A stretch of 64,000 bases of DNA from Novosphingobium sp. MD-1 (GTDB taxonomy: Bacteria; Pseudomonadota; Alphaproteobacteria; Sphingomonadales; Sphingomonadaceae), in NCBI RefSeq assembly GCF_001014975.1, contig NZ_BBXA01000026.1, positions 124,001 to 188,000 on the forward strand, in the 5' to 3' direction. Numbering within the stretch: the stretch's first letter is position 1; each line of letters opens with the position of its first letter. The notes beneath the pieces are model-generated. The model saw only the letters and a list, made by a program, of their open reading frames with translations. It had not been told where the DNA came from and ran no database searches. Below are positions 8,969 through 16,467 of this stretch, one piece after another. Both the position numbers and the translations under genes were made by a program.

Positions 8969-9628
8969 ATGACCGTCACCGCAACGCCCACCCCCGCCAA
9001 GGCCCTGCTCGATCCGGCCAACCACGCGCTTGTCCTGATCGACTTCCAGTCGCAGATGGCCTTCGCCACCAAGTCGATCGCGCCCGAACTGCTGCGCAAC
9101 AACGCCGCGCTGGTGGCCAATGCCGCCGCCGGCTTCAAGGTGCCGACGATCCTGACCACGGTGGCCGAAAAGAGCTTTTCCGGCCCGATGTTCAGCGAAA
9201 TCACCGATGCCTTCCCCGGCCAGCCCCTGCTCGACCGCACGTCGATGAACACCTGGGAAGACGCCGCGGTGATCGACGAGGTCAACCGCATCGGCAAGGA
9301 ACGGCTGGTCTTCGCCGGCCTGTGGACCTCGGTCTGCATCGTAGGCCCGGTGCTGTCGGCGCTGGAACAGGGCTTCGAGACCTATGTCATCACCGACGCC
9401 AGCGGCGATATTTCCGACGAAGCGCACGAGCGTGCGGTGGAGCGGATGGTCCAGGCCGGCGCGAAGCCGATCACCTCGCTGCAATACCTGCTCGAACTCC
9501 AGCGCGACTGGGCGCGGGCGGAAACCTATGACCTGACCACCGGCATCGCCCGCAAGTGGGGCGGCGGCTACGGTCTGGGCATCACCTATGCCCGCGCGAT
9601 GTTCAACGCCTCGGAAGGCGCGCACTGA
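8969..9628 (+). CDS. Isochorismatase-family cysteine hydrolase
   Basis: A 219-residue cysteine hydrolase of the isochorismatase/YcaC fold. The family uses an Asp-Lys-Cys triad on amide or ester substrates. The nucleophile region LWTSVCIVGP places Cys at residue 123, and VLIDFQSQM supplies Asp25. The C-terminal YGLGITYARAMF tail resembles YcaC-type proteins. It is the first gene of a likely operon with an alpha/beta hydrolase and a XapX protein, ending in a terminator at 10777-10810. The substrate is unknown. Confidence 0.85.
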   Translation: MTVTATPTPAKALLDPANHALVLIDFQSQMAFATKSIAPELLRNNAALVANAAAGFKVPTILTTVAEKSFSGPMFSEITDAFPGQPLLDRTSMNTWEDAAVIDEVNRIGKERLVFAGLWTSVCIVGPVLSALEQGFETYVITDASGDISDEAHERAVERMVQAGAKPITSLQYLLELQRDWARAETYDLTTGIARKWGGGYGLGITYARAMFNASEGAH

Positions 9629-9645
9629 ACCCCTTGTTTCCCCTG

Positions 9646-9683
9646 CGGCCGGGCGGCTCTCCCTGATCCCTCCCGCCCGGCCG
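9646..9683 (+). other. Intercistronic stem-loop
   Basis: An 11-bp perfect GC stem (9646-9656 with 9673-9683) lies between the isochorismatase-family gene and the alpha/beta hydrolase gene. There is no T-run, so it is more likely an mRNA-stability or attenuation hairpin than a terminator. Confidence 0.5.
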
Positions 9684-9720
9684 TTCCTGCCAACCTCCTG
9701 TGATCCCAAGGAGAATTCCC

Positions 9721-10548
9721 ATGAGCTTTGTTACCACCGCAGACGGTACCCGCATTTTCTACAAGGACTGGGGCAGCAAGGACGCCCAGCCCGTGGTCTT
9801 TTCGCACGGCTGGCCGCTTTCGGCCGACGCCTGGGACGGCCAGATGCTGTTCCTGCTTCAGCAGGGCTATCGCGTGATCGCCCATGACCGGCGCGGCCAC
9901 GGCCGTTCGGACCAGCCCGACACCGGCAACGACATGGACACCTATGCCGACGATCTGGCGGCGGTGATCGCGGCGCTGGACCTGCGCAACGTGGTGCTGG
10001 TCGGCCATTCGACCGGCGGTGGCGAGATCGCCCACTATGTCGGCCGGCATGGCACGGCGCGGGTGGCGAAGATGGTGCTGGTGGGCGCGGTCCCGCCGCG
10101 CATGGCCGTCAGCGACATCTATCCCGGCGGCCTGCCGCTCTCCGTGTTCGATGGCATCCGCAAGGGCGTGGCCGACAACCGTTCGCAGTTCTATCTTGAT
10201 CTTTCGACGCCCTTCTTCGGCTTCAACCGCGAAGGCGCGCAAGTCAGCGACGGGCTGCGCCAGTCGTTCTGGCGGCAGGGCATGCAGGGTTCGATCGTGG
10301 GCCAGTACCTGTGCGTCCACGAATTCTCGGAAGTCGATTACGCCCCGGACCTGAAGGCGATCGACGTGCCCACGCTGTTCATCCACGGCAACGACGACCA
10401 GATCGTGCCGATCGGCAACGCGGCCGAACTGGCGGTGAAGATGGTGCCGGGCGCGGAACTGAAGGTCTATGAAGGCGCGCCGCACGGGTTGACCGCGACG
10501 CACCAGGACCGGTTCAACGCCGACCTGCTGGCCTTCATCAAGGCCTGA
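9721..10548 (+). CDS. Alpha/beta hydrolase, non-heme chloroperoxidase / arylesterase type
   Basis: A 275-residue alpha/beta hydrolase related to cofactor-free haloperoxidases and arylesterases. The oxyanion segment [12 protein letters not shown] is followed by the nucleophile elbow GHSTGG with Ser97, a late [11 protein letters not shown] carrying the acid, and the His in [14 protein letters not shown] lies just before the ATG used. It is the second gene of the isochorismatase/hydrolase/XapX unit; such genes are often found together and next to pirin in proteobacteria. Peroxidase activity is often a side reaction, so an esterase role is equally possible. Confidence 0.85.
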   Translation: MSFVTTADGTRIFYKDWGSKDAQPVVFSHGWPLSADAWDGQMLFLLQQGYRVIAHDRRGHGRSDQPDTGNDMDTYADDLAAVIAALDLRNVVLVGHSTGGGEIAHYVGRHGTARVAKMVLVGAVPPRMAVSDIYPGGLPLSVFDGIRKGVADNRSQFYLDLSTPFFGFNREGAQVSDGLRQSFWRQGMQGSIVGQYLCVHEFSEVDYAPDLKAIDVPTLFIHGNDDQIVPIGNAAELAVKMVPGAELKVYEGAPHGLTATHQDRFNADLLAFIKA

Positions 10549-10563
10549 GGAGGAGTGACCGCC

Positions 10564-10758
10564 ATGCAGGCCATGCTCCTTTCGCTTGGCGCCGGAACGC
10601 TGGCCGGCATGGTCTATGGCCTGCTGGGGGTCAAATCCCCCGCCCCGCCGGTGATCGCGCTGGTCGGGCTGGCGGGAATCCTGCTCGGTGAACAGGCGCT
10701 GCCGGCGGCCAGGACGGCGCTGGAGCCGCCCACCGTGATGCAACCGGCAGGGCGCTGA
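10564..10758 (+). CDS. XapX-domain small membrane protein
   Basis: A 64-residue protein with two hydrophobic helices. The second contains the XapX-like sequence YGLLGVKSPAPPVIALVGLAGILLGEQ. The domain is of unknown function and is often encoded with cysteine and alpha/beta hydrolases. The ATG at 10564 is preferred to a GTG at 10555, because the GAGGAG ribosome site at the end of the preceding gene is well spaced only for the ATG. It is the last gene before a factor-independent terminator. Confidence 0.8.
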   Translation: MQAMLLSLGAGTLAGMVYGLLGVKSPAPPVIALVGLAGILLGEQALPAARTALEPPTVMQPAGR

Positions 10759-10776
10759 ACGCCCCGCCCTCCGAAG

Positions 10777-10810
10777 CGCCCGCTGGTCCCAAAGGTCCGG
10801 CGGGCGTTTT
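10777..10810 (+). terminator. Factor-independent terminator of the hydrolase/XapX operon
   Basis: CGCCCGC at 10777-10783 pairs with GCGGGCG at 10800-10806 and is followed directly by TTTT. It lies 19 bases after the XapX stop. Confidence 0.8.
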
Positions 10811-10835
10811 CGCGCCGGGCATGATGGCATTTGTT

Positions 10836-10913
10836 TCGTCATTGCGAGCGTAGCGAAGCAATCCAGAGCCTCACGTGGTGCCCTGGATTGCTTCGCTACG
10901 CTCGCAATGACGA
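10836..10913. repeat. Dispersed palindromic intergenic repeat, copy 2 (perfect arms)
   Basis: Arms of 31 bases (10836-10866 and 10883-10913) are perfect reverse complements around a 16-base centre. The outer edge is TCGTCATTGCGAG and the inner edge CAATCCAG. It is the most symmetrical of the four copies in this window. It sits between a terminator and the 3' end of the LysR gene. Confidence 0.9.
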
Positions 10914-10952
10914 TGGGGAAGGGCGATGTCGTGCGGGCGAGATTGCCCGGCG

Positions 10953-11882
10953 CTAGATGTCGCCCAGCCCTTCGAGCTCGCGGTCCTGCGCGCCCAGTTC
11001 CACGAACTGGTCGAGCAGCCACGAGGCGGCCGGGCCGGGCGGGGTATCGCGCCGCCACACGCCGTTGAAGCGATAGGTGCCGCCGACGTGATCGGGCATG
11101 TGCAGGCGCACCAGCGTTCCCGCCACAAGGTCTCCGTCGATCATCGGTAGCGGCATGTTGCCCCAGCCGATCCCTTCGCGCAGCAGGGCGTGCTTGGCCG
11201 AAAGGTCGGCGAGGCGCCAGGTCTGCGGGCTCGTGACCGAATAATCGCGGCCTTCGGTGAAGCGCGAACGGTCGGTCAGCACGAGCTGGGTATATTCGCG
11301 GCCCATGCCGGGCAAGATTTCCTTGGCGCGGCCCAGCGGGTGATCGGGCGCGGCGACGGGCACCATCGCCACCGACCCTGCCATGCGCGATTCCAGCCCT
11401 TCCACGCCGGCGGAAAGCGGGCCGGAAATGCCGACGATGGCCTTGCGGTCCAGCACCATGGCGGCGATGGCGCCCAGCGCTTCCATGTGCAGCTTGAGCT
11501 GGACGGTGGGGAACTCCTGCTTGAACGCGCGCAGCACGCGGCCCAACCGGTCGGGCGGCAGCATCACGTCGATGGCAAGGTCCACTTCGGCCTCCAGCCC
11601 GTCGAGCAGGCCTTTCACCTTGGCGCGCAGCCCGTCGATCCCCTGCGAGATCGTGCGCACTTCGGCCAGCAGGGCGCGGCCGGCCACGGTCAGCTGCGGC
11701 TTGCGCGTGCCTTCGCGGTCGAACAGCTCCAGGCCGAGCTGGGCTTCGAGATTGGCGATGCCATAGCTGATGACCGAAACCGCGCGGTTCAGCTTGCGCC
11801 CGGCGGCGGCGAAGCTGCCGGTATCGACGATGGCGAGGAAGATGCGCAGCTGATCGAAAGTGGGGGTGCCGGGATTGCTCAC
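10953..11882 (-). CDS. LysR-family transcriptional regulator
   Basis: A 309-residue LysR-type regulator. The N-terminal winged helix-turn-helix (FDQLRIFLAIVDTGSFAAAGRKLNRAVSVISYGIANLEAQLG) is followed by a two-lobed effector domain. The GTG at 11882 is chosen because GAGGAA stands eight bases upstream; an ATG at 11912 lacks a ribosome site. It is divergent from the pirin gene and tail-to-tail with the isochorismatase/hydrolase/XapX operon. By the usual LysR logic it probably activates one or both units. The effector is unknown. Confidence 0.9.
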   Translation of the reverse strand: MSNPGTPTFDQLRIFLAIVDTGSFAAAGRKLNRAVSVISYGIANLEAQLGLELFDREGTRKPQLTVAGRALLAEVRTISQGIDGLRAKVKGLLDGLEAEVDLAIDVMLPPDRLGRVLRAFKQEFPTVQLKLHMEALGAIAAMVLDRKAIVGISGPLSAGVEGLESRMAGSVAMVPVAAPDHPLGRAKEILPGMGREYTQLVLTDRSRFTEGRDYSVTSPQTWRLADLSAKHALLREGIGWGNMPLPMIDGDLVAGTLVRLHMPDHVGGTYRFNGVWRRDTPPGPAASWLLDQFVELGAQDRELEGLGDI

Positions 11883-11998
11883 TTTTCCGATTCCTCGAAT
11901 GAATTGCCGCATTTTATCTGACTGAGCGGAAAGGATGGCAACGCCTAAATGGAAGCCTGACGGCGCGGCCTTTTCCGGCGCGCCAGCGGAGACATACC

Positions 11999-12697
11999 AT
12001 GATCGAACTGCGTCCCTTCGACAGCCTTGGCGGCGCCAATCACGGCTGGCTCGATGCCAAGCACCACTTCTCGTTCGCGAGCTATCACGATCCCGCGCGT
12101 GTCCACTGGGGCAACCTGCGCGTGTGGAACGACGATACGATCGCGCCCAAGAGCGGCTTTCCGCCGCACCCCCACCGCGACATGGAAATCATCACCTATG
12201 TCCGCGAAGGGGCGATCACGCACCAGGACGACCTTGGCAACAAGGGCCGGACCGAAGCGGGCGACGTGCAGGTGATGAGCGCCGGCACCGGCATCCGCCA
12301 CGCCGAATACAACCTGGAGGACGTGACCACCCGGATCTTCCAGATCTGGATCATCCCGACGCGCGATGGCGGCGCGCCGAGCTGGGGTTCGCGCCCGTTC
12401 CCCAAGGACGACCGTTCCGGCCACTTCGTCACGCTCGCCTCGGGCTATGACAACGACAACGACGCGCTGCCGATCCGCACCGACGCGCGGGTGGTGGGCG
12501 CGACGCTGAAGGCCGGCGAAACCGCGGAATACCCGCTGGGCCGTGATCGCAAGGCCTACCTCGTGCCCGCCAGCGGCGCGGTGCAGGTGGGCGACGTGCG
12601 CGTCAACGCCCGCGACGGCGCGGCGATCAGCGATCTTGACGTGGTGCGCATCACCGCGATCGAGGACAGCGAGATCGTGATGGTCGACGCCGCCTGA
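11999..12697 (+). CDS. Pirin-family cupin protein
   Basis: A 232-residue bicupin of the pirin family. The metal-binding segment PPHPHRDMEIITYV and the downstream ITHQDDLG give the three His and one Glu/Asp ligands expected in the first cupin. Some pirins have quercetin 2,3-dioxygenase activity and others act as redox or transcription co-factors; sequence alone does not decide. It is transcribed divergently from the LysR gene and ends at a strong terminator. Confidence 0.9.
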   Translation: MIELRPFDSLGGANHGWLDAKHHFSFASYHDPARVHWGNLRVWNDDTIAPKSGFPPHPHRDMEIITYVREGAITHQDDLGNKGRTEAGDVQVMSAGTGIRHAEYNLEDVTTRIFQIWIIPTRDGGAPSWGSRPFPKDDRSGHFVTLASGYDNDNDALPIRTDARVVGATLKAGETAEYPLGRDRKAYLVPASGAVQVGDVRVNARDGAAISDLDVVRITAIEDSEIVMVDAA

Positions 12698-12720
12698 CCA
12701 TTCCCTGCTGATCCCCGGAA

Positions 12721-12747
12721 CCCCGCGCCGCCCCGGCGCGGGGTTTT
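12721..12747 (+). terminator. Factor-independent terminator after the pirin gene
   Basis: CCCCGCGCC at 12721-12729 pairs with GGCGCGGGG at 12735-12743 around a five-base loop, followed by TTTT. It isolates the pirin gene from the following GST operon. Confidence 0.9.
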
Positions 12748-12861
12748 CCGTGTCCGCCGCAATAGCGCCTTTTGGTTTCACTCCATGAAATCATGCCGCA
12801 AGGGGAGCGGCGCGGCGCGCGCGGCTGCCCCAAAGTGCCGCAAATTTTCACGCGATGGCTC

Positions 12862-12889
12862 TTGACCGACTCTCGGTCCAAATTAGTAT
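12862..12889 (+). promoter_or_regulatory. Sigma-70-type promoter of the GST/acyl-CoA synthetase operon
   Basis: TTGACC at 12862-12867, a 16-base spacer, then TAGTAT at 12884-12889. The -10 box lies wholly inside the palindromic operator at 12884-12902, which implies repression by steric block. Confidence 0.65.
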
Positions 12890-12902
12890 GTAACACTAAC
12901 AA
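12884..12902 (-). promoter_or_regulatory. Shared regulon operator, site A (GST operon)
   Basis: Minus strand reads TTGTTAGTGTTACATACTA. It matches the 19-base palindromic consensus TTGTWNGTGTTGCATACAA seen at four other promoters in this window. It overlaps the -10 box and lies 80 bases before the GST start. Confidence 0.7.
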
Positions 12903-12982
12903 AATCGGGATGGCCCGATCGGGAGAGAGTCGATGGTGCAGCAAGGCGGCGTGGAGCCGCTCCCTCGGGCAGGCGGCACGGC

Positions 12983-13762
12983 ATGAGCGGGATCGCGCTC
13001 TACCACTGGGAACCCAACGCCAATTCGGGCAAGCCGATGCTGGCGCTGATGGAAAAGGGCGTGTCGTTCGACAGCCATTACATCGACATGCTCCAGTTCG
13101 ACCAGCACAAGCCCGGCTACCTCGCGATCAACCCGCAGGGCACGATCCCGGCGATGACGCACAGCGGGGCGTGGGGCACGCGCGTGCTGACCGAAAGCAC
13201 CGCGATCATGGAATACGTGAACGAGGAATTCGCCGGGCCGGCCCTGATGCCCGCCGATCCGCGCGACCGCTGGCGCATCCGCTGGTGGATGAAGTTCATG
13301 GACCAGTGGCTTGGCCCCAGCTTCTCGATGATCGGCTGGAACGTGTTCGTCGGCCCGATGGTGCGCCAGCGCGATCCCGCTGAACTGGACGCGGCGATCG
13401 AGCGCATCCCGCTGCCCGAACGCCGCGTGGCCTGGCGCAAGGCGATCAGCGGCCAGTTCGGCGAAGCGGAAATGGCGGAAAGCCGCCGCCGCGTGGCGCT
13501 GGGCATCGGCCTGCTCGAACAGGAGCTGGGCAAGCGCGCCTATGTCGGGTCGGACCAATACAGCCTGGCCGACATCAACATCTTCAACAGCACCTATTCG
13601 CTGCCGCTGTCGCAGCCGGACCTCGCCGGCAAGGACCGCACGCCCAACATCATGCGCTGGCTCAAGCGGGTGTACCAGCGCGAGGCGGTGCAGAAGACCT
13701 GGGCGATGGGGCGCACCGATCTCGCCCACCGCTACAGCCTGATCATGGAAGGCATCGACTGA
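12983..13762 (+). CDS. Glutathione S-transferase, BaeA-like beta-etherase subunit (putative)
   Basis: A 259-residue GST distantly related to LigF. The N-terminal thioredoxin-like domain contains EPNANSGKPM at about residues 10-19, where an Asn in this loop is the proposed glutathione-activating residue in BaeA. It then has NPQGTIPAMTH and the glutathione-contacting TESTAIMEY. The C-terminal helical domain has SLADINIFN. It is coupled by a one-base TGATG overlap to a second, divergent GST. The heterodimeric beta-etherase BaeAB of Novosphingobium aromaticivorans is a pair of LigF-related but distinct GSTs that cleaves the beta(R)-aryl ether, and this pair fits that description. Assignment to BaeA is inference; a GST with another aromatic ether or epoxide substrate is the alternative. 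Confidence 0.65.
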   Translation: MSGIALYHWEPNANSGKPMLALMEKGVSFDSHYIDMLQFDQHKPGYLAINPQGTIPAMTHSGAWGTRVLTESTAIMEYVNEEFAGPALMPADPRDRWRIRWWMKFMDQWLGPSFSMIGWNVFVGPMVRQRDPAELDAAIERIPLPERRVAWRKAISGQFGEAEMAESRRRVALGIGLLEQELGKRAYVGSDQYSLADINIFNSTYSLPLSQPDLAGKDRTPNIMRWLKRVYQREAVQKTWAMGRTDLAHRYSLIMEGID

Positions 13763-14571
13763 TGGGCGCGGTTCTCTATCACGGCGAGCCGAACGGCGCC
13801 TCGCTGACGGTGCTGGCGGCGCTTGCTGAAGCTGGGGCAGAAACGGGCGGCGAAGCGGCGCTGGGCATTACCTGCCGGCCGATCGACCTGCTGGCCGGCG
13901 AACGGCACCGCATCCCCGGCCTTTCCGAACGTGTCGCGCTCGACATGGGGATCGAGGGCGAAGGCCCGGTGCTGGTGATCGATGGCGAGGCGATGACCGA
14001 GTCGGTGTTCCTGGCGCAATACATCGACGAACTGGCGGGCGGCGCCGGGCTTCAGCCGGCGGATTCGCACGCGCACTGGGAAATGATGATGTGGTGCCGC
14101 CAGATCACCGAACGGCTTTCGCCGGCGGCGGCGCTGCTCGGCAACCTTGCCTCCTCGCAGGCGGAAATCGCCGCCATTGGCGCGGCGGATTTCGCGGGAA
14201 TCACGGCCAGCATCCCGTCCGACGATCTGCGCCAGCGCTGGCAGGCGCTGCACGATGGCACGATCGACGCGGCGCAGGTGGCCGACAGCGAGGCCAAGGT
14301 GGCGCAGGCTGTCGCGCGGTGCGAAGGCCAGCTTGCCGACGGGCGCGACTGGCTGATGGGCGTCTATTCGATCGCCGACATCGTCACGTTCTCCTGGCTC
14401 GCGGGCATGGAACTGCTGCGCCCCGAAGCCTTCGCCGCCGCGCCGAAAACGACCGCGTGGCTGGCGCGCGTGCAGGCGCGGCCCGCCGTGGCCGCCGCGC
14501 TGGCGCGCGCCACCGTATCCGAACCGCTCCGCGCCTGGGCGCCGGGGCCTGAAATCAATCGCTGGGGGTAA
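13762..14571 (+). CDS. Glutathione S-transferase, BaeB-like partner subunit (putative)
   Basis: A 269-residue, more divergent GST. The N-terminal YHGEPNGASLTVLAAL keeps the glutathione-loop shape, and MTESVFLAQYIDEL replaces the usual ES motif context. The C-terminal domain has YSIADIVTFSWLAG. A short Ala/Gly-rich insertion follows the first helix. It shares its first base with the stop codon of the preceding GST, an arrangement typical of subunits made in equal amounts. It is followed eight bases later by the acyl-CoA synthetase gene. I infer a heterodimer with the upstream GST, in which this may be the non-catalytic or structural partner. Confidence 0.6.
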   Translation: MGAVLYHGEPNGASLTVLAALAEAGAETGGEAALGITCRPIDLLAGERHRIPGLSERVALDMGIEGEGPVLVIDGEAMTESVFLAQYIDELAGGAGLQPADSHAHWEMMMWCRQITERLSPAAALLGNLASSQAEIAAIGAADFAGITASIPSDDLRQRWQALHDGTIDAAQVADSEAKVAQAVARCEGQLADGRDWLMGVYSIADIVTFSWLAGMELLRPEAFAAAPKTTAWLARVQARPAVAAALARATVSEPLRAWAPGPEINRWG

Positions 14572-14578
14572 GCCGACG

Positions 14579-16144
14579 ATGCGTGCAATCGACTATTTCG
14601 ACCGGGGCCATGATCGCGATCCGCAGCGGCTGGCGGTGGTGGACACCGAAACCGGGCTGAAGCTGACCTTCGCCGAGACCAAGGAACTGTCCGAACGGAT
14701 CGCGGCGGCGCTGCAGCGCGGCGGGTTCGAGAACCAGGACCTGTTGGGCCTGTACGGCCCCAACGACGGAATGCTGCTGGTGGTGCTGCTGGCCATGTGG
14801 CGCGCCAACGGCAAGTGGATCCCGGTCAACACGCGCAACGCCATCGATGCCAACGCCGGCTACATCAACTACGTGCGCTGCAAGTGGCTGGTCTACCATT
14901 CGTCGAAGGCGGACGAGGTCCAGCAGCTCAAGGACCGCTGCCCGGTGATGCAGCACTTCGTCTGCCTGGACCAGCGGATGGGCGACGATCCCAGCCTCGA
15001 GGAGTTCATGGCCGGCGTGACCGCCGCCGATTTCGTCGAGCCGGAGGTCGATGCCTTCGGCAACCTGTCCGATCTGGTCGGCATCTTCCCCACCGGCGGC
15101 ACCACCGGCCCGTCGAAGGGCGCGAACGTCACCAATCTGGGCTGGGGCACGATGATCGAGACGGCGGCCGACGGCATGGGCGGGCGCACCGACAGCCCGG
15201 TGGCGCTGGTTTCCGCGCCGATCACGCACGCGGCAGGGCCGATCGCGCTGTCCACGTTGAGCCTAGGCGCGACGCAGGTGATCCTGCCCGGATTCGATGC
15301 CGAGCGCGTGCTGCAGACCATCGCGGAGTACAAGGTCACCCACATGTACCTGCCGCCGACGGCGTTGTACCAGCTGATGGCATCGCCCGAGATCGGCGAT
15401 CACGACTATTCCAGCCTGCGCATCTTCATCCTGGTCGGTTCGCCGTGCAGCCCGGAAAAGCTGCGCCAGGCGGTGGAGATCTTCGGGCCGTGCATGTGCC
15501 AGTCCTATGGCCAGGTGGAATGCCCGATGATCGTGGCGTGGTTCCCGCCCGAGGACGTGGCGCGGTTCGCGAAGGAAGCGCCCGAAAAACTGGCCGCCTG
15601 TGGCCGGCCCACGCGCTCGATCCGGGTCGCGCTGCTCGACGATGACGGCCGCGAGGTACCGCGTGGCGAGGCGGGCGAGATCTGCGCGCGCGGGGCGCTG
15701 GTCAGCCATTCCTATTTCGAGAAGCCCGAGGAAACCGCGGAAGTCCGCAAGTTCGGCTGGCACCACACCGGCGATGTCGGCAAGTTCGACGAGGACGGCT
15801 ACCTGTACATCGTCGACCGCAAGAAGGACATGGTCGTCTCCGGCGGGTTCAACGTGTTCACCGCCGAGGTCGAGGCGGCGGTTACCGAACTGGCGCAAGT
15901 GCGCGAGGCCTGCGTGTTCGGCATCCCGCACGAGAAGTGGGGCGAACAGGTCCACGCCGTGGTGGTGGCCGAGGGCATCACCGGCGCGGAGATCATCGCC
16001 TATGCCAAGGATCGCCTGGGCGGGGTGAAGGCGCCCAAGTCGGTCGAGTTCGTGGACGCCATTCCCCGCACCGCCGCCGGCAAGATGGACAAGAAGGCGC
16101 TGCGCGTGAAGTATTGGGGTGACGCCCAGCGGATGGTTAACTAG
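14579..16144 (+). CDS. AMP-forming acyl-CoA synthetase
   Basis: A 521-residue ANL-superfamily enzyme that activates a carboxylic acid through an acyl-AMP to the CoA thioester. The nucleotide loop FPTGGTTGPSKGA, the aromatic-acid pocket region PITHAAGPIA, the YGQVECP motif (A5), HHTGDVGKFDEDGYLYIVDRKKD (A7-A8 hinge) and the late catalytic Lys in RTAAGKMDKKALR are present. Third gene of the GST operon, so its natural substrate may be an aromatic acid released by side-chain processing of a lignin dimer. Its TAG stop lies at the first bases of the MITE-like element downstream. Confidence 0.85.
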   Translation: MRAIDYFDRGHDRDPQRLAVVDTETGLKLTFAETKELSERIAAALQRGGFENQDLLGLYGPNDGMLLVVLLAMWRANGKWIPVNTRNAIDANAGYINYVRCKWLVYHSSKADEVQQLKDRCPVMQHFVCLDQRMGDDPSLEEFMAGVTAADFVEPEVDAFGNLSDLVGIFPTGGTTGPSKGANVTNLGWGTMIETAADGMGGRTDSPVALVSAPITHAAGPIALSTLSLGATQVILPGFDAERVLQTIAEYKVTHMYLPPTALYQLMASPEIGDHDYSSLRIFILVGSPCSPEKLRQAVEIFGPCMCQSYGQVECPMIVAWFPPEDVARFAKEAPEKLAACGRPTRSIRVALLDDDGREVPRGEAGEICARGALVSHSYFEKPEETAEVRKFGWHHTGDVGKFDEDGYLYIVDRKKDMVVSGGFNVFTAEVEAAVTELAQVREACVFGIPHEKWGEQVHAVVVAEGITGAEIIAYAKDRLGGVKAPKSVEFVDAIPRTAAGKMDKKALRVKYWGDAQRMVN

Positions 16145-16409
16145 GTCGTAAACTCATAATCAGCAGGCTCGAGGTTTGAAGCAAAATGGCCCGGCGCAAG
16201 GAGGAGGGGCGCAGGAATATGTCGATATTTCAAGCCGCTCCGACGCCGCGCTGGGCCATTTTGGTCAAATCCCTGCGGGACGTTCAAATGGCTTCCATCT
16301 CGAACCGAAAGGCGCTGGCAAAGGCAACCAGCCTTCGCGGCGCGCCTTTCGGCCCGATATGTTCGCCATTTGGACGCCTCGAGCCTGCTGATTATGAGTT
16401 TACGACCTA
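16142..16409. mobile_element. MITE-like element with perfect 33-bp terminal inverted repeats
   Basis: Bases 16142-16174 and 16377-16409 are perfect reverse complements (outer edge TAGGTCGTAAACTCATAATC). TA at each outer end could be a 2-bp target duplication. An inner 16-base inverted repeat, 15 of 16 matching, is centred on CAAAATGGCCC (about 16181-16196 with 16244-16260). The 268 bases contain no transposase; short frames at both ends translate to the same LEPADYEFTT tail. It fills nearly all of the gap between the acyl-CoA synthetase and PQQ dehydrogenase genes. The parent family is not identified. Confidence 0.7.
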
Positions 16410-16467
16410 ACCCCTTGAACGGGACGCGAATCCGAGCCGGAAGCCGGCCGACGGGAGAGGATGCGAG

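Noticed and set aside
16142..16409. Intact insertion sequence
   Set aside because: Inverted repeats are present but there is no transposase gene anywhere in the window, so it is called only a MITE-like element.
16186..16410. A 74-residue open frame inside the MITE-like element
   Set aside because: It ends in the inverted repeat, the same tail peptide is encoded from the other end in reverse, and there is no transposase signature. Treated as non-coding.
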